DNA of 64,000 bases from Clytia hemisphaerica (taxonomy: Eukaryota; Cnidaria; Hydrozoa; Leptothecata; Clytiidae). A model generated the notes under the pieces. The model ran no database searches. It was not told the DNA's origin and saw only the letters and a program-made list of their open reading frames with translations. Positions 22,970 to 34,469 of the stretch are shown here, one piece after another; position 1 is the stretch's first letter, and every line of letters begins with the position of its first letter. Both the position numbers and the translations under genes were made by a program. Location of the stretch: NCBI GenBank assembly GCA_902728285.1, contig CACVBU010001140.1:40713-104712 (forward strand), read 5' to 3'.

Positions 22970-25430
22970 ATACAATAGACTGTTCATTGGTATATCTTTG
23001 GTCAATGAATTCATTCTGGAAAGAAGGAAAAAATTTGTTTTGATATTGAGGCACTTTCACGTATCATGTCGCCAGTCGCACCTTAAAACCAGCAGGACAA
23101 TCTTCCCAACTCCTGAGAAGAAGAGATCTAAAACCTCTCGAATCTCCTTAAAAGGACATAAAGTATCTCCTCCGTGGAGAGGTTTGGTTCAAGTTTACCG
23201 CTTTGACTGTGCAATTGCTGTCTACAAAGGTCGGAAAATATAACTGATGTTTATAATTGGTAGCTAATAACCTATTTATTTATGTATTAGTCTTTTCCTT
23301 ACATCTTATACCTTCATTTAAATGCTTTTGATTGATCTTGTTAATTCTGTTGATGTTTTTTTCTACTTTTTTAAGATTTCCGCATGGAAGGATTTTATAA
23401 AAAACTACCTTCGATTTCCTATGGAGTTTGTGAGGTTTAGTTTCCTTGCCATAAGATAAGCTGCTGAGTATCTTTCTACACCCGCTTTCTTTGAGAGTGG
23501 TGGAGCAATGCCTCAAATCAGGGGATACGTGAATAAGAAAAAGCCTTTTTGCTAATTCTGACATTTTCAAAGCTATTCAAAGTCTTCAAAATCAACATAC
23601 GCTCCGTCTATCCATGAAGGGTAGCCATGGAGGCTAAGATAAGTGCATAGTACTGATGTCAGAACGCTTATTTAGTTGATGTGGTGATATTTGAGGATGA
23701 CTCTCCCTTTTTCGACCCCAACAAGCATATTTTTCAATTTCATTAACAACTTCAAGTTGTTCGGAATTTTGACCAGATTTAAGCGAAATTTCAACTAATT
23801 CTATACCAGACTAATGAGGGTGGTATGAATCGACTGGCCGTGAAACCTGCTAATTAATGATATCGAAAGACTGTCCAAAAGTCCTTGATTATACCGACTT
23901 CATGCTTGATGCTGGCGTTGGTCATTTTCCATTTTCTGTCATTATCACTGTGAAATCATTATACCTCTTATCGATCGAATGATTTCTTCATTTTCCATTT
24001 TCTGTTCATGACCAATAGAGCTGATCAAAAAATGATAATCTGAATTCAAAATCTTATATCCAAATCTCAATTTAAGATCTCAATTCAAAATCTGACTCAA
24101 ACTCTTATCACTGCTTACTGATAAACTTGCAGAATTATGTCATTTCAAATTCAACTACCATTACAAATATTCTCAAAAAGGTTTTTCCGGTGACACCATT
24201 TTTTACGGTTTTTATCGCAATTCTGGTAGTAAAAATCTTGATTTGTTTTTGATTTGTTTTTCACATTGTGTCCACTTCTCAGGCTCATTTTCAGATGGCT
24301 CTAGCAAAATAAGTCATGCAACCAAACTACATTTTCAGAAAGGGGGTCAGAAACGTTCGGTAAAATGCACTTGAAGAGTACCTTTTCACTACTCAAGAGC
24401 TGTACTGCACGGGTCCGATTTTGAACGCCATTTTTTAGCGGCACATGCCGTCGTTTAGAAATTGGGCATAAATAATGCATTGTATTCAAAGCAGACATCT
24501 CTAAGCTAGAGATCTCAGAGTAACTGTATCTAGAAGTTTTCCTGCCATCTCTATGAAACTATTCCATTCGCTCCTAAACTGACTGAGCGAGAAACTGTTA
24601 TATCCATTTCATGAATTGTAAATAACAAGTTTCAACCACCTGTGATCAGCTGGAGCACTGTTTCAGGAATTTTCTTTCGCAGTCAGAAGTAATTGAAAAC
24701 TGTGCCTTGATATGTTTGTCCATCTAACGTTAATTGATTTGATGTTCAGCTCTCGAATAACCTAGCCCCAATATAGACCAGCGATACTTCACCCATCTAA
24801 TCGCCCATCTAAAGTCAATCGAGTTGATACTCTGCTCTCGAAAACTTTTTTGTATCTTTGCTCAGTACATGCAGACCTACTTCATTGAAAAATAATCCAT
24901 TCGTCTTTGAACCTCGGGCATAAAATCATTCACGAGACCTTAACGAGGCTTTCAGGAAATAAGTCTAGCATACTGGGCGATCAATTTGATCATCTCGTTT
25001 GAACTGAAATAGACAACTAAAATTATTATTTATGACTTGCCCAAGTGAACGTTGAAAATCAACTGCCACGTCATATACAGACAGGGGTGCTTAAAATTTA
25101 AGGCTTTGCATTTGATGGACCCATCCACTGGCCTCTGAAGCTATGCTAAACTGCAATGTTCAGTAATGCATGCTCAAATGCTCGAGGTATTTCAGATGAC
25201 GTCAGTTCCTTTTATGTTACTTTGAATCATGGGAAAACTTCACATCTGATGACGTCATTTACCAGTGATATTGACGTCATTCCAGATATCTTTTGTTGCA
25301 CTCATTAGAGAGTCAATAATTATGTGTATACGTTTATTCTATTCATCAACCAACGACCGAACGTCCATAACAACATCCAAAACAGATCTTTTTAACGTTC
25401 ATTTAACGTTTTTCTCACGTGCATTTGACG
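22970..25430. other. no gene recognised
   Basis: Short unsupported ORFs only. Two similar stretches around 24718 and 24806 (CCATCTAA...CTCTCGAA) are a weak local duplication. Confidence 0.45.
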
Positions 25431-25435
25431 TCAAC

Positions 25436-25604
25436 AAAGGACATTCTTATTCCAGACACCCCCCTTATCAATTTTTAGGAAAATGCTTTTGCCCAAATTA
25501 TGCTCTGTATTAGCCTTATTTTCAAAAATGTTTCACCCAGAACACTTTAAGTTTTGCTTACTAAGTTCCAAGCCCCCCGTTTATTAGGTACCCGGGAGTA
25601 ATCG
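25436..25604. mobile_element. MITE copy, right part, relative of 29369-29629
   Basis: It shares ATTCTTATTCCA, AATTTTTAGGAAAATG, GTATTAGCC, TTTTCAAAAAT and the terminal TATTAGGTACCCGGGAGTA with the full element at 29369-29629. The left inverted repeat is missing. Non-coding. Confidence 0.7.
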
Positions 25605-26402
25605 TTAGCCTGTACCAAACTCTTCTTCGCAGGAAGAAATCCCACAGTAACTCAAAAAAGCAAATATGCGGTGTGAGGGTTGGTACAGGCTAACTAATCG
25701 TGGGCAAATATCCTGTTTATCTAAATCACATAACCTAGAAATACAGAAAGCTCACTCTATAGAGTTCCCTGTTACTCAAAATTTCATTTAACTACAATCT
25801 AAGCCCTTACCATTTTCCGCTTTTCCTTATTCGCTCTGGCAGATTTCCTTTTTCTCGAATAGTTCTGTGTTGCGAAGAATTTCCTAATGTTTGACAATGA
25901 TCGAAGCTGTTTGACTTTGGCCGGGACTTTTAGGTTAGATTCGAGTTTCTCGATTGTTTTTGTTGATGTAGTATAAAACTACCTTTCTACACATTGGGTT
26001 CATCTTAGGTTAAATTCAAATCAACAGTCTAAAACTTTTTAGGTTGTAATTATAGTATTTATTTATTTTTCATCTTTTTTTTGGCTCATAGATATAAACT
26101 TTTCGTTTTTAGGGTCTATTTACATTGTTAAACTATGATATATAAAATTTGAATTTTGTTATTTACAAAGGAAAAATTGAATTTAAATCAACTATTGTAG
26201 AATAATAATTAGCTATCTATTAAATTAGATACGATATTTTTCATCATCATCACCTCGTCAATCTAGATCCGAGAGGACGTAGGACAGAAAGATATTTTTA
26301 CAGTTCTTGCATTTTTACCACTTTTGACTGACTTTAGAAAGTTGATCGTTTGTGATTTTACGCTCCTTTGGCACGCATGTGCAGCACGATATCATTATAG
26401 TT

Positions 26403-26408
26403 TTTATT
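26403..26408 (-). promoter_or_regulatory. candidate polyadenylation signal AATAAA
   Basis: AATAAA on the minus strand, about 145 nt beyond the stop codon of the gene at 26552-26887. The position suits that transcript, but the motif is common in AT-rich DNA. Confidence 0.35.
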
Positions 26409-26551
26409 GGAGTTTTATCTGATCTTCAAACATTTGTCAATAGTGTGTTTTGGAGTCATCCAGGATACTGTCTGACGTTTCGTGACATTTCTCTGCTTCA
26501 TAGCAATCGAGGGGTTTAGACTCCAGCGTGACATATCCAGCCCATTTTTCT

Positions 26552-26887
26552 TTAGATCAGTGATTTGCTAACATTTTGTGCCCATCTTTTGAGCTTCAGT
26601 AATTCGACTGGTTTACAAACGTTCGGTTGATTACATACCATTTGATTTCGCACGCAAAACAAAGCGTTCGGGATAAATTCTTTTGTGCCTTTCGCTTTCT
26701 TTGCCAGACACTTAGTGAAAGCACCTTGACAGATACATTGACAATCTTTAGCTCCTTGCTCCCCAAAGCATTGTGGGTATGTTTCTTCCAATAGGAAAAG
26801 TGAATCATCCATCATGGGTTTTGATTGAGTGAGTGTGACCATACAGCATATGGTGGCCAGGATTGAGATTGTTGTATACGTGTTCAT
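26552..26887 (-). CDS. small secreted six-cysteine protein (single module)
   Basis: 111 codons from an ATG at 26887. A signal peptide covers about residues 1-22 (hydrophobic ISILATICCMVTL, then TQSKP). The mature part has C-x3-C-x6-C-x17-C-x6-C-x5-C, with one extra Cys inside the first C-x3-C and one just before the module. This closely follows the module of the cluster at 39-55 kb, so I place it as a distant member. Unlike them its signal peptide is not split by an intron. A 5'-untranslated intron is likely instead: donor CAAG|GTAAGG with the exon ending at 27296, acceptor TTCCAG|AAT with the exon starting at 26913. The protein is probably exported. Function unknown; I name no toxin or antimicrobial role. 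Confidence 0.8.
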   Translation of the reverse strand: MNTYTTISILATICCMVTLTQSKPMMDDSLFLLEETYPQCFGEQGAKDCQCICQGAFTKCLAKKAKGTKEFIPNALFCVRNQMVCNQPNVCKPVELLKLKRWAQNVSKSLI

Positions 26888-26912
26888 CTTGTTGGCGTGT
26901 TTGTTTGTTGAT

Positions 26913-27390
26913 TCTGGAAAATGGAAAATGAGAAATATTTAGAAGATTTGTATTTGATACTAATACCAAGGGGAAATGAGAAAGCTACTTTGACTTTAGT
27001 CACCCTGAATGTTTTCTACGCAAGGAATCGTCGACATAATTCCCAAAGCATCAAGAGAAGAATAAAAGAAGAATCTCTTAGAGGTGTTAGAGTTTTAGGC
27101 TCAGACCATACACAAGAAAACATTTCATATAGCCAGAGGAATTCCTCTGATATAGCTATGTAGGTTAAATGGATTCTCATTATTTCCTACTATAACAAAG
27201 AGCGCTCCGTCAAAATGTCACGTTGAATCGAAAAAAACTTGTCTCCTTTGAAGATGTTTCCTTTCTCACAATATTGAAGATTGACATATCCTTACCTTGC
27301 GAAATTGTTATGTTGCAAAGTTCCGTTCTCTCAGTTTTCTCTTGTTCGTCCTTTGGTTAACACTGTGCGCAGTAGAGAGTTTCTAGTAAA
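26913..27390 (-). other. 5' UTR exon and intron of the minus-strand secreted gene
   Basis: A proposed non-coding first exon runs from roughly 27390 to 27296, followed by an intron 27295-26914 (382 bp, GT-AG, strong GTAAGG donor and pyrimidine-rich acceptor). The first exon lies directly downstream of a TATA box. Confidence 0.55.
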
Positions 27391-27417
27391 TGAATAGCAA
27401 TCTCAGGTCTCAGCTCT

Positions 27418-27425
27418 CTTTTATA
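27418..27425 (-). promoter_or_regulatory. TATA box (TATAAAAG)
   Basis: TATAAAAG on the minus strand, about 30 bp upstream of the inferred transcript start and about 120 bp upstream of the proposed first splice donor. It supports the minus-strand gene model at 26552-26887. Confidence 0.55.
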
Positions 27426-27576
27426 ACAATCTCCCCTCTCGCTACCCCATGTATAGGTAAAAGATAAAAGGTATAGATAAAAGTCATAAAGTACTTAATC
27501 AGAGAGACAATGGATATTACTAAGCTGGATATTAAGGAGATAACTTGATAAGGCAAAGGGTTGAGTTTATAAGAAA

Positions 27577-27933
27577 TCGAAGTGTCTTGCGATTCATTCC
27601 AAATTTCTTTCATTATACTCCGTACGTAGCCTATATTAGACGTCACCCGCGTTTTTCTACGCAACTAACGTCTATTCCACTTTGCGACTTTTTCGAATGT
27701 TTTGAGCCCAGGTTTTTGAGCTCCAAACATTCAATTTTTTGACATCACTTAAACTTTCGAAGCTCCCGCAGTAGCAAGAAAATCGAATTTGCTTCAAAGG
27801 CTTCTATTTTCCGAAAATCATGAAAGTGGATCTCACCAAAGAAATCGATCAAAGGAATCGAGGAATCGATCTTGCGATGCATTCTAAATTTCTTTCATTA
27901 TATTCCGTGCGTAGCCTATACTAGACCCCCAAC
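27577..27933 (+). repeat. 70-bp repeat pair, 290 bp apart
   Basis: 27577-27647 and 27865-27933 share TCTTGCGATTCATTCCAAAT, TTTCTTTCATTATA and CGTAGCCTATA(T/C)TAGAC with few differences. They suggest a local duplication or two copies of one dispersed repeat. Confidence 0.7.
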
Positions 27934-27934
27934 C

Positions 27935-28065
27935 ACGTCATATCAAAAATTTTAAAATGTCATTTGATGTATCTCTAAAACTAAAGATTACGGAGCAAGA
28001 GTAAGTGGAGAAATCCAGGGAAAGAAGTGACTCCTACCTTCGTGTAGACATCTAAATAGAAGTTA
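27935..28065 (+). repeat. degenerate SINE body, relative of 30044-30245
   Basis: The blocks AAAATG(T/G)(C/T)A(T/C)TTGATG, AGTAAGTGGAGAAATCCAGG and CCTACCTTCG(T/G)GTAGA match the body of the SINE at 30044. The tRNA-like head is degraded beyond recognition. Confidence 0.55.
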
Positions 28066-28256
28066 ACCCTCGAACGCGGACGTAAACCTACTGTACTACT
28101 TCCTTATAAATTTTTAGAAGGATGTAGTATTGATATGGTATATGTACAATGATCCTTTCCAACTAGAGGTAATAAGTGATAGTCCCTTGAGCGTGTTAAG
28201 GTGGCTTTGAAACTTTTTTTCGGCTGTACTTTGATTTACCTGCTTCTCATAATAGT

Positions 28257-28430
28257 ATAGTACAATAATTCTCATAATCTCCACTCAGGGAGGGGGCACA
28301 AAATTGTCCGAGTTAAGGAAATTTCGAGTTATCGAGTAAGGTTTATGGCATTGACTTGAAAGAACGAAAATGTTCCACCAGTTAAGGAGATATTCGAGTT
28401 ATAGAGGTTCCAGTTAAAGAGACTGCACTA
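28257..28430. mobile_element. degenerate MITE with TCGAGTTA motifs
   Basis: Several copies of CGAGTTA(A/T) appear in a block ending AGAGACTGCACTATA. This resembles the pogo/Tigger-type MITE at 45598-45730 (GTTCGAGTTATGGAGACTCC). The left end is poorly preserved. Class assignment is inference. Confidence 0.4.
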
Positions 28431-28523
28431 TATAAACAAGATAGTATAGATTTTTGAGCACTATCATTGTTATCAATCGCTGATAGCGTTTTTGTTAGCA
28501 TTGTTGATGTACATTTTAATTGA

Positions 28524-28625
28524 TACCCAGCTGGCACACAACCTTGTTTCAACGTTAATCTAACGTTAGATGGACGTTGTGAACGTTAGATTAACGTTGA
28601 AACAACGTTGTGTGCCAGCTGGGTA
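28524..28625. mobile_element. palindromic AACGTT MITE, copy 2 (best preserved)
   Basis: A nearly perfect palindrome of about 100 bp from TACCCAGCTGG to CCAGCTGGGTA, bordered by TA on both sides. The TA border would suit a Tc1/mariner-type target duplication. The arms can form a hairpin on either strand. Confidence 0.85.
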
Positions 28626-29368
28626 CTGACTTTTATTTGCTTTTCTTTTGGCGACATTCGAATTAAGCATAAGCACAACTGTTCTTATAGTCAACACATT
28701 AAAAGGGATTAAAAGTTACAGACGGGAGATCTCACAGAATGTCGAATTAGCATCAAAGTGATAATCTGACGGATTAGGTTGCTTCGAGTTCGAGTTCTAT
28801 GCAGGCTTAATAAGGTATATATTTGCAAGTTTGTATTTTAGTAGAATCAGTTTGACCTTTAGGAAGAGATGCTTTGATTGTTCCATATTTGGTCATGTGA
28901 CTCGTATTGACCAAACTCCATTCTCATCGATGGCATCTGGTTCAAAAAACATTTCCAAAGATGATACAAGAATTTGTATTTTAGGGATGGATGACCTTAT
29001 TGAAAAGTTATGTTATGCTAATTGGTCTCCTACGTCATCAATGTACATAAATTTTACTATCTTTTGAGAAATTGGTCTAAAACAGTACTATGACCTTATC
29101 AAAATGTCATGCAAATTGGTGTGTTTTCTACCATTTTCGAAAGATTTATCTAACCTTTATTAGTCTCAATAAAAGCCGACATTGTTCTTCTAGGGATTTC
29201 TTATCACTTAAGTCTTTACCACTGGAATAAATAACGCTTGTTACACTTCCATACAAGGATACAAAGTATTTGATTAATCAGATTTATTTGACACGTATGC
29301 AAAGGAAAATATAGTCCTTCCAATTTGCGACTGTATTCGAAGGCGACCCGAAGGCACTCTCTTTCATT

Positions 29369-29629
29369 ACTCTCGGGTACCTAATAGCGCCGCCCCCCCC
29401 CCCGCTAATTAATTTTTCCAGGACATTCTTATTCCAACCCCCTCCCCCTGCTTATTAATTTTTGGGAAAATGTTTTTGAAAGTTCCTTCTTTTGCCCTAA
29501 TTCTGCTGTATTAGCCTCCTTTTCAAAAATTTTCGCTTATTAAGTTTTGAGATTTTTTCCAACCCCCCCCCCCCCCCCCCGCTTATTCCAATCCCCCGGC
29601 TATTAGGTACCCGAGAGTAGTTGTCTATC
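29369..29629. mobile_element. MITE with CTCTCGGGTACCTAATAG ends
   Basis: Left end ACTCTCGGGTACCTAATAG and right end CTATTAGGTACCCGAGAGT are complementary. The interior has long C runs (12 and 18 C) and a GCTTATT motif. A partial relative is at 25436-25604. Non-coding. Confidence 0.82.
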
Positions 29630-30043
29630 CAATGGTAGATTTAGTATAGTAGTGTTGCATAGGTCTACCGAAACTGAGGAAGCACTTTTTGAAAGTTGGG
29701 ATTTTTGCCCCCCCTTTTAAAAGTAAAGTATCTTTTTAAAAATGATGCAAGCGATACGAAAAGGAAAATTGTTGGATATTTTTCTCTATTTGGCTAAAAA
29801 CTGCTATTACTAAGGTGCAAAAAGCAAAAGGTGCCGAAATTATTTGTCGAAGGCGCCTTATTCCACCCCTTGCTTTTCGGTGCCACCCAAAAAATCGGCC
29901 GCTTATTGGAGGGGACAGTTCCCCCTCTGATTCTCCAGCCACCACGGTACTGATTTCTGCACTTACTTTTCTTTGTAAGACCCAAATTAGGGTTAGGTGC
30001 TGACATTCAGATTTGTGCTCCCATACTATCTGTGGTTAATAGC

Positions 30044-30245
30044 GACCGTAGTACAGTGGTAGAGCATCCGGCTACGGTTCGCAAGGTTGTGGGTTCAACC
30101 CCCAGCCGGGTCATACCAAAGATTCCCAAAATGGTACTTGATGCCTCTTTGCTTGATGCCCAGCAACTAAGAGAAGGATCAAGGGTAAGTGGAGAAATCC
30201 AGGGAGAAAGAGTGACGCTCTCCCCTACCTTCGGGTAGATAGCTA
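30044..30245 (+). repeat. tRNA-derived SINE, plus strand
   Basis: The head has a pol III A box (TAGTACAGTGGTAGAGCA) and B box (GGTTCAACCCC) at tRNA-like spacing. The body contains GTGGAGAAATCCAGG and CCTACCTTCGGGTAGA. Relatives: 27935 (body only) and a minus-strand copy at 38800-38900. The cloverleaf is imperfect, so this is a SINE head and not a working tRNA gene. Confidence 0.75.
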
Positions 30246-30319
30246 TCGAAAGAGGAGCCTTCGGGTCGCCTCCGACTGCGGTCGCAGACTTACTTACCTG
30301 TGGTTCACAGAGGTTCTGT

Positions 30320-30372
30320 GATTCAGACTAAAGAAGGGTTGAACCCACAATCTTACCCGCCGTAGCCGAATG
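30320..30372 (-). repeat. degenerate SINE head, minus strand
   Basis: GGGTTGAACCCACAATCTTA and CCGTAGCCGAATG match the reverse complement of the SINE head at 30044. It faces that copy and is truncated. Confidence 0.5.
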
Positions 30373-30379
30373 TCCTTCG

Positions 30380-31940
30380 CCCAAATATCGCCTTCTTTAC
30401 GACCTTTAATGTTGCTTCAATTTGTTTTAAGGACTTAGATGCCTTAAGATATTTGACTAGTTTTGAATTGGCTACGCCATATCTAACTTCGATTCGAGCG
30501 TAAAACACTTGTTGCGTGTAAGGGTTAAAATCCTGAAGCTTTCTATTATGTAGGCTAGTTATGGCAGCAAAAAAAGGACGGACGATTAAAAATTGAACAA
30601 ATGAATGAAAATGAGCTTGCTGTACGGCGCACATTTTGTTTTATAAGCAACTCCAGTTTTTGGGCCAGGGCTGGGGTTACTTAGCATTCTAGCTCATTTT
30701 GTGAAAAATTTGCTTTGACCACTCTTGATTTTATACCATATATTCTTATTGGAACAATAGCTATCGTTTGCCATGGTTATAATATCCAAAAAGCTTTTAC
30801 TTTACGAGATGGTGAAAAAATTGGCTAATTTGAGCCCTGGAGCATTTAACGACTTGGTTGCTTATAAAAAAAATGTGTCGAAAGTAGGATGTACTCAAGC
30901 CCACTCATTTGTTTTTCTTTTCAATGCTGGTCTCGTGCTTTGCTTAAATGTCGTTGTAAAATCTGTTTTATTAAGGGGACCGTTACCTATTAGATACGGT
31001 ATGTTCTAGGGGTTGGCTCAAACCAAAGCGTTTATTTTAGTCGGCCTGACGACTCAGAGATAAAATAGATTTTCATTACCAGACATTTTTTCTCCCTCGG
31101 GTACGCCTTAACGCTCTATGAAGCTATAGTTCTCTTTGAGTTGCTTGGTTAAAATAATTTAGGTTTTCGAGAATTGCATAATCCGCTATTTTAACGACCA
31201 CTCCGTTATGTCGGGAAGGCGGGCATCTTTCATAAAAGGAGTATTGGATTGTAGTTTCTCATTCTTTCAATTTTTAATCCTTGAATTAAATTATAATTAT
31301 GGCTGTTGTAACCTCCTTATTTTATGAGAAAGCCTTTTATGGAAATAGGTAGGCTCTCTAGGGTCCGTCATACGTTACTTAGCTTGAAAACCATATAAGA
31401 ATGTAGACTACACTTTTGTGCTTAACTTTGTAGTTTTTCGGAAAAAATCACCCCAATAGCATTTTATAATAACCTCACCCATTTTATGAAATTTTCCTGA
31501 AAAAGTGCCAAAAAGTGCCAAAACCTTCATTTTCCTAGGGTTTTTTGGGGGAAGTCACCCCGAAATCACTTAATATTGACCCGCCCCCATTTTATGGATT
31601 TTCTCCCGGTGTATCAGCCCCCCCTGCTTATTCCACCTACCCCTACAATTAAGCACAAAAGAGAAAGGCTTGTGTAGGATAGAGTTGAGGCTATATCAGC
31701 TTGAAATTCACTTGATGATTAGACTACGGTAGTAAACCACGTCGTTGTATTTCGCTACAGCTTACCTATTCAATGAACTCACTACGTTCACTGAATAAAA
31801 CTTTCCAAACATTTTATAAGCTGTTCAAGGAAACGCAGACGATGAGCTTGCTAGTCTACTTGATGATAAGGGTTCTGACTCGCCGTGCTAAATTCGTACT
31901 AATAAGGGGTTAAGGGCGAACTGAATGTTGCGACTTTGTA
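30380..31940. other. no gene recognised
   Basis: Unsupported short ORFs only. A perfect short palindrome, CATGTCAA around TATA, lies just beyond, at 31969-31990. Nothing else stands out. Confidence 0.45.
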
Positions 31941-32044
31941 TTCCTATATCTTAACCCTTTGCGTGCCCATGTCAAGTATATTTGACATGGACACGGAAAA
32001 GCCCTTTTTTTTGCCTTAAAATGGACAAAAAATAAGGTCGTTGA

Positions 32045-32125
32045 AAAGAAGGGGCAGAAGGCCAAGCGGTCAAAGGCTTCAGCGCCTCAAAACAGGGATT
32101 CTTGGTTCGAATCCCCACTTTTTTC
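32045..32125 (+). pseudogene. class II tRNA-like sequence (tRNA pseudogene or SINE head)
   Basis: An A box AGGCCAAGCGG followed at suitable distance by a perfect B box GGTTCGAATCC, then CCACTTTTTT, which is a pol III stop. GGGGCAGAAGGCCAAGCGGT resembles Leu/Ser tRNAs. The anticodon stem and acceptor pairing are poor, so I do not call a working tRNA. Confidence 0.5.
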
Positions 32126-32774
32126 AATGTTCCGTTCAGTTCATAGATAGCCGAGTCGGCTGGCCTTAGACCCCGTGAAAACAATCGAAAAACTGTCTAA
32201 AAGTCCTAAATTACTGGGTTATCCACGTAAAATATCGACTCTAAAAAAATTAAATTGATTAATGAATTGAATAATCAATAACTAGAAGGAGGGGTATTCT
32301 TTTTAATCCGAAAAATCCGTTTTTAAGTTAGTAAGGGACCGTAACTTTAAGCTTGTAAGGCGGGCCTGTCTTTTATCAGCAAATAGTTCTACTTCCTTGA
32401 CGGTCACGTAAATAGAATCTGTAGTTCATCCTTTTTTCTGTTTGTATATCCCGTTTATTCTTTTGATTTCGCTTTTATGTATACTGGCATATCGAGGCCA
32501 ACGCGTGCCAAGTTGGTGAATATTGAGATATTCAGTAGCTATGGTACCTCCTTCGTGATGTTTTAAATGTATTTACTCGACTATGAGTCATTCAGTTCAA
32601 ATTAAGTCAAGAGCAAATCCAGCACCAGTTGCAGATACGCTTAAGCTTTGTATTTCGGAATTTTCCATTTCTGTCACACTTTCTTCCGCCCATCTGCCTG
32701 GCCGTTCGCTCTCAACCTACTCATCACTAGACGATGTTATCGTCCGTACATTGATAGTAAAGACTTTAAAATAT

Positions 32775-32960
32775 TATACGCGCGGTATAGTTTACAGCCG
32801 TTATGGTGGCATACAGAAAAAATCGGTGGTAGAGGTTCGAAGAGACGACTGGCAAACTTTACCGGCTGTAAACCTTTTTTGGCAAAAAACCGTTTGTGAA
32901 TTTTCTTCGGTTTTGGGATTTTTTCTTAGATAGTGGTTCGTCTTAGACTATAACATAGTC
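32775..32960 (-). repeat. dispersed repeat, inverted partner of 46622-46800
   Basis: The reverse complement shares TATAGTCTAAGAC, ACCA(C)TATCTAAGAAA, TTTACAG(T/C)CGGTA and TTTGCCAGTCG in the same order with 46622-46800. The repeat is about 180 bp and non-coding. Class unknown. Confidence 0.65.
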
Positions 32961-33230
32961 AACCTGTTCACCAAAGCTATTGGCTGCCTGTTCAAACATC
33001 ATTTGCCTTTTAGTACCGCCCACATAGCGCTATCAAGCTAACGATCACTATCGTCCGGCGTTTTTATTGCCACTATATGTTCTGCTCCAAATAGGCCGAA
33101 AAATAGAATATTCGATCTCAATAAAACTGAGTACAATGCAATGCTTCGCCGCCAGGAAAAGTAGCCTTATCGTAATTCAATCTAGGTTTTACAAAAAAAC
33201 TCGATGACAACCAGTCAGTAATTAGCTAAT

Positions 33231-33785
33231 ACAGAGGAGTCTAACTCGAACCTCTCTGTTACTTGAATAACTCCTTAACTCGAACAAGTTTTCAGGTCCT
33301 TTCAGTTAATTTTACTCTATACCGGGTGGGCTAAAAAAAACAAGTCCAAATTTCAAATTAGGATGTTTGACGCACTATTCGTTTTTTTAGCTGGCATCTT
33401 TGGATAGAAAAAAATAAAGATATTATATTAATTCTGTGAAAGTTTGAGAAAGTTTCACGCATTCAAAAGAGAGTTAGAAGATATTTCAGGGACCTATCTA
33501 TTTTTAAATTGTTTAAAAATTGACGTCAAGTGAAAATATTATCAGAACAGGGGAGAAACTAAACAATACCATGAAATTTTTCGATGCTAAAACTTGGCAA
33601 AAAATCGGGAAAATACTTATAGAATAAAAGTGCAAAATCGTGATTGCACATCTTTTTTCGATCTATCGTCAATTAAGAATGAAATATGGACTTGTTTTTT
33701 TTTGCCCACCCGGTAACTCAAATTTCCATAACTCGAACAAATTTGTGTTCCCTGTGCGTGTTTGACTTATAAAAACTCCATTGTA
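33231..33785. mobile_element. pogo/Tigger-type MITE, split by a nested insertion
   Basis: Left part: ACAGAGGAGTCTAACTCGAA and following AACTCGAACAAG. Right part: TAACTCGAACAAAT and ACTCCATTGTA. The halves are separated by the element at 33322-33713. The class is inferred from similarity to 45598-45730. Confidence 0.6.
33322..33713. mobile_element. nested MITE, CCGGGTGGGC ends, TA target duplication
   Basis: The ends CCGGGTGGGC...AACAAGTCC and GGACTTG...GCCCACCCGG are inverted repeats of about 30 bp. TA (33320-33321 and 33714-33715) flanks both sides. It interrupts an older MITE. Non-coding. Confidence 0.85.
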
Positions 33786-34175
33786 TAGCCCTTCCCCTTT
33801 ACAGCTTCAAGCTACCTATGTTAGCCCTTCCCTTTTCATTCATTACTCAATATTTCTGCTGATATAAGCTACTAGAAATTTCATTCGTTGATGATTCTTT
33901 TCATCGCAATTTTCCATTTAAGGAATATAATTTGACATATGTTTTGGTCAATTAGTATACAAAACACGCAATATTTTGCTTCAAAATTTATTGTTATTTG
34001 AATTCATAATAAGGAAATAAACTTTTATTTTGGTTTCAAATTTTCAGTTAATCTGTAATAAAAAACTTTTTTGGACATGACGTAATACTTTTTTGGAATC
34101 TTCTTGAGTCACTACTTTCAACTTCCTTCCCCTTGGATTAGAGTCATTGAGCAGGGTTAGATTTGAAATTCTTGC

Positions 34176-34465
34176 ACTGGGTGAAATAAGAGATTTCCAA
34201 TCCTGGAAATATCTTGAAAATGTGATGTAAATATGGAAATATGACTTTTCTATATTTCCAAAGTTGTGGAAATACCATATTTCATGATATTTCCAAATCT
34301 GAGATATCATATTTTCAAGTTTTAGAATTGGAAATATCATGAAATATGGTATTTCCACAACTTTGGAAATATAAAAAAGTCATATTTCCATATCTACAAA
34401 AGTATATGGAAATATCATATTTTCAAGATATTTCCAGGATTGGAAATCTCTTATTTCGCCCAGTG
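34176..34465. mobile_element. long-hairpin MITE (290 bp)
   Basis: The left arm from CACTGGGTGAAATAAGAG and the right arm ending CTCTTATTTCGCCCAGTG pair along almost their whole length. The arms contain many GGAAATAT/ATATTTCC repeats, and the central loop is only about 30 bp. Non-coding. Confidence 0.88.
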
Positions 34466-34469
34466 TTGG

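Noticed and set aside
25380-25440. Further AACGTT palindrome copy
   Set aside because: AACGTT occurs twice but no complementary arm is present.
30044-30115. Functional tRNA gene
   Set aside because: A and B boxes are present but stems mismatch and a SINE body follows; related copies exist at 38800 and 30320.
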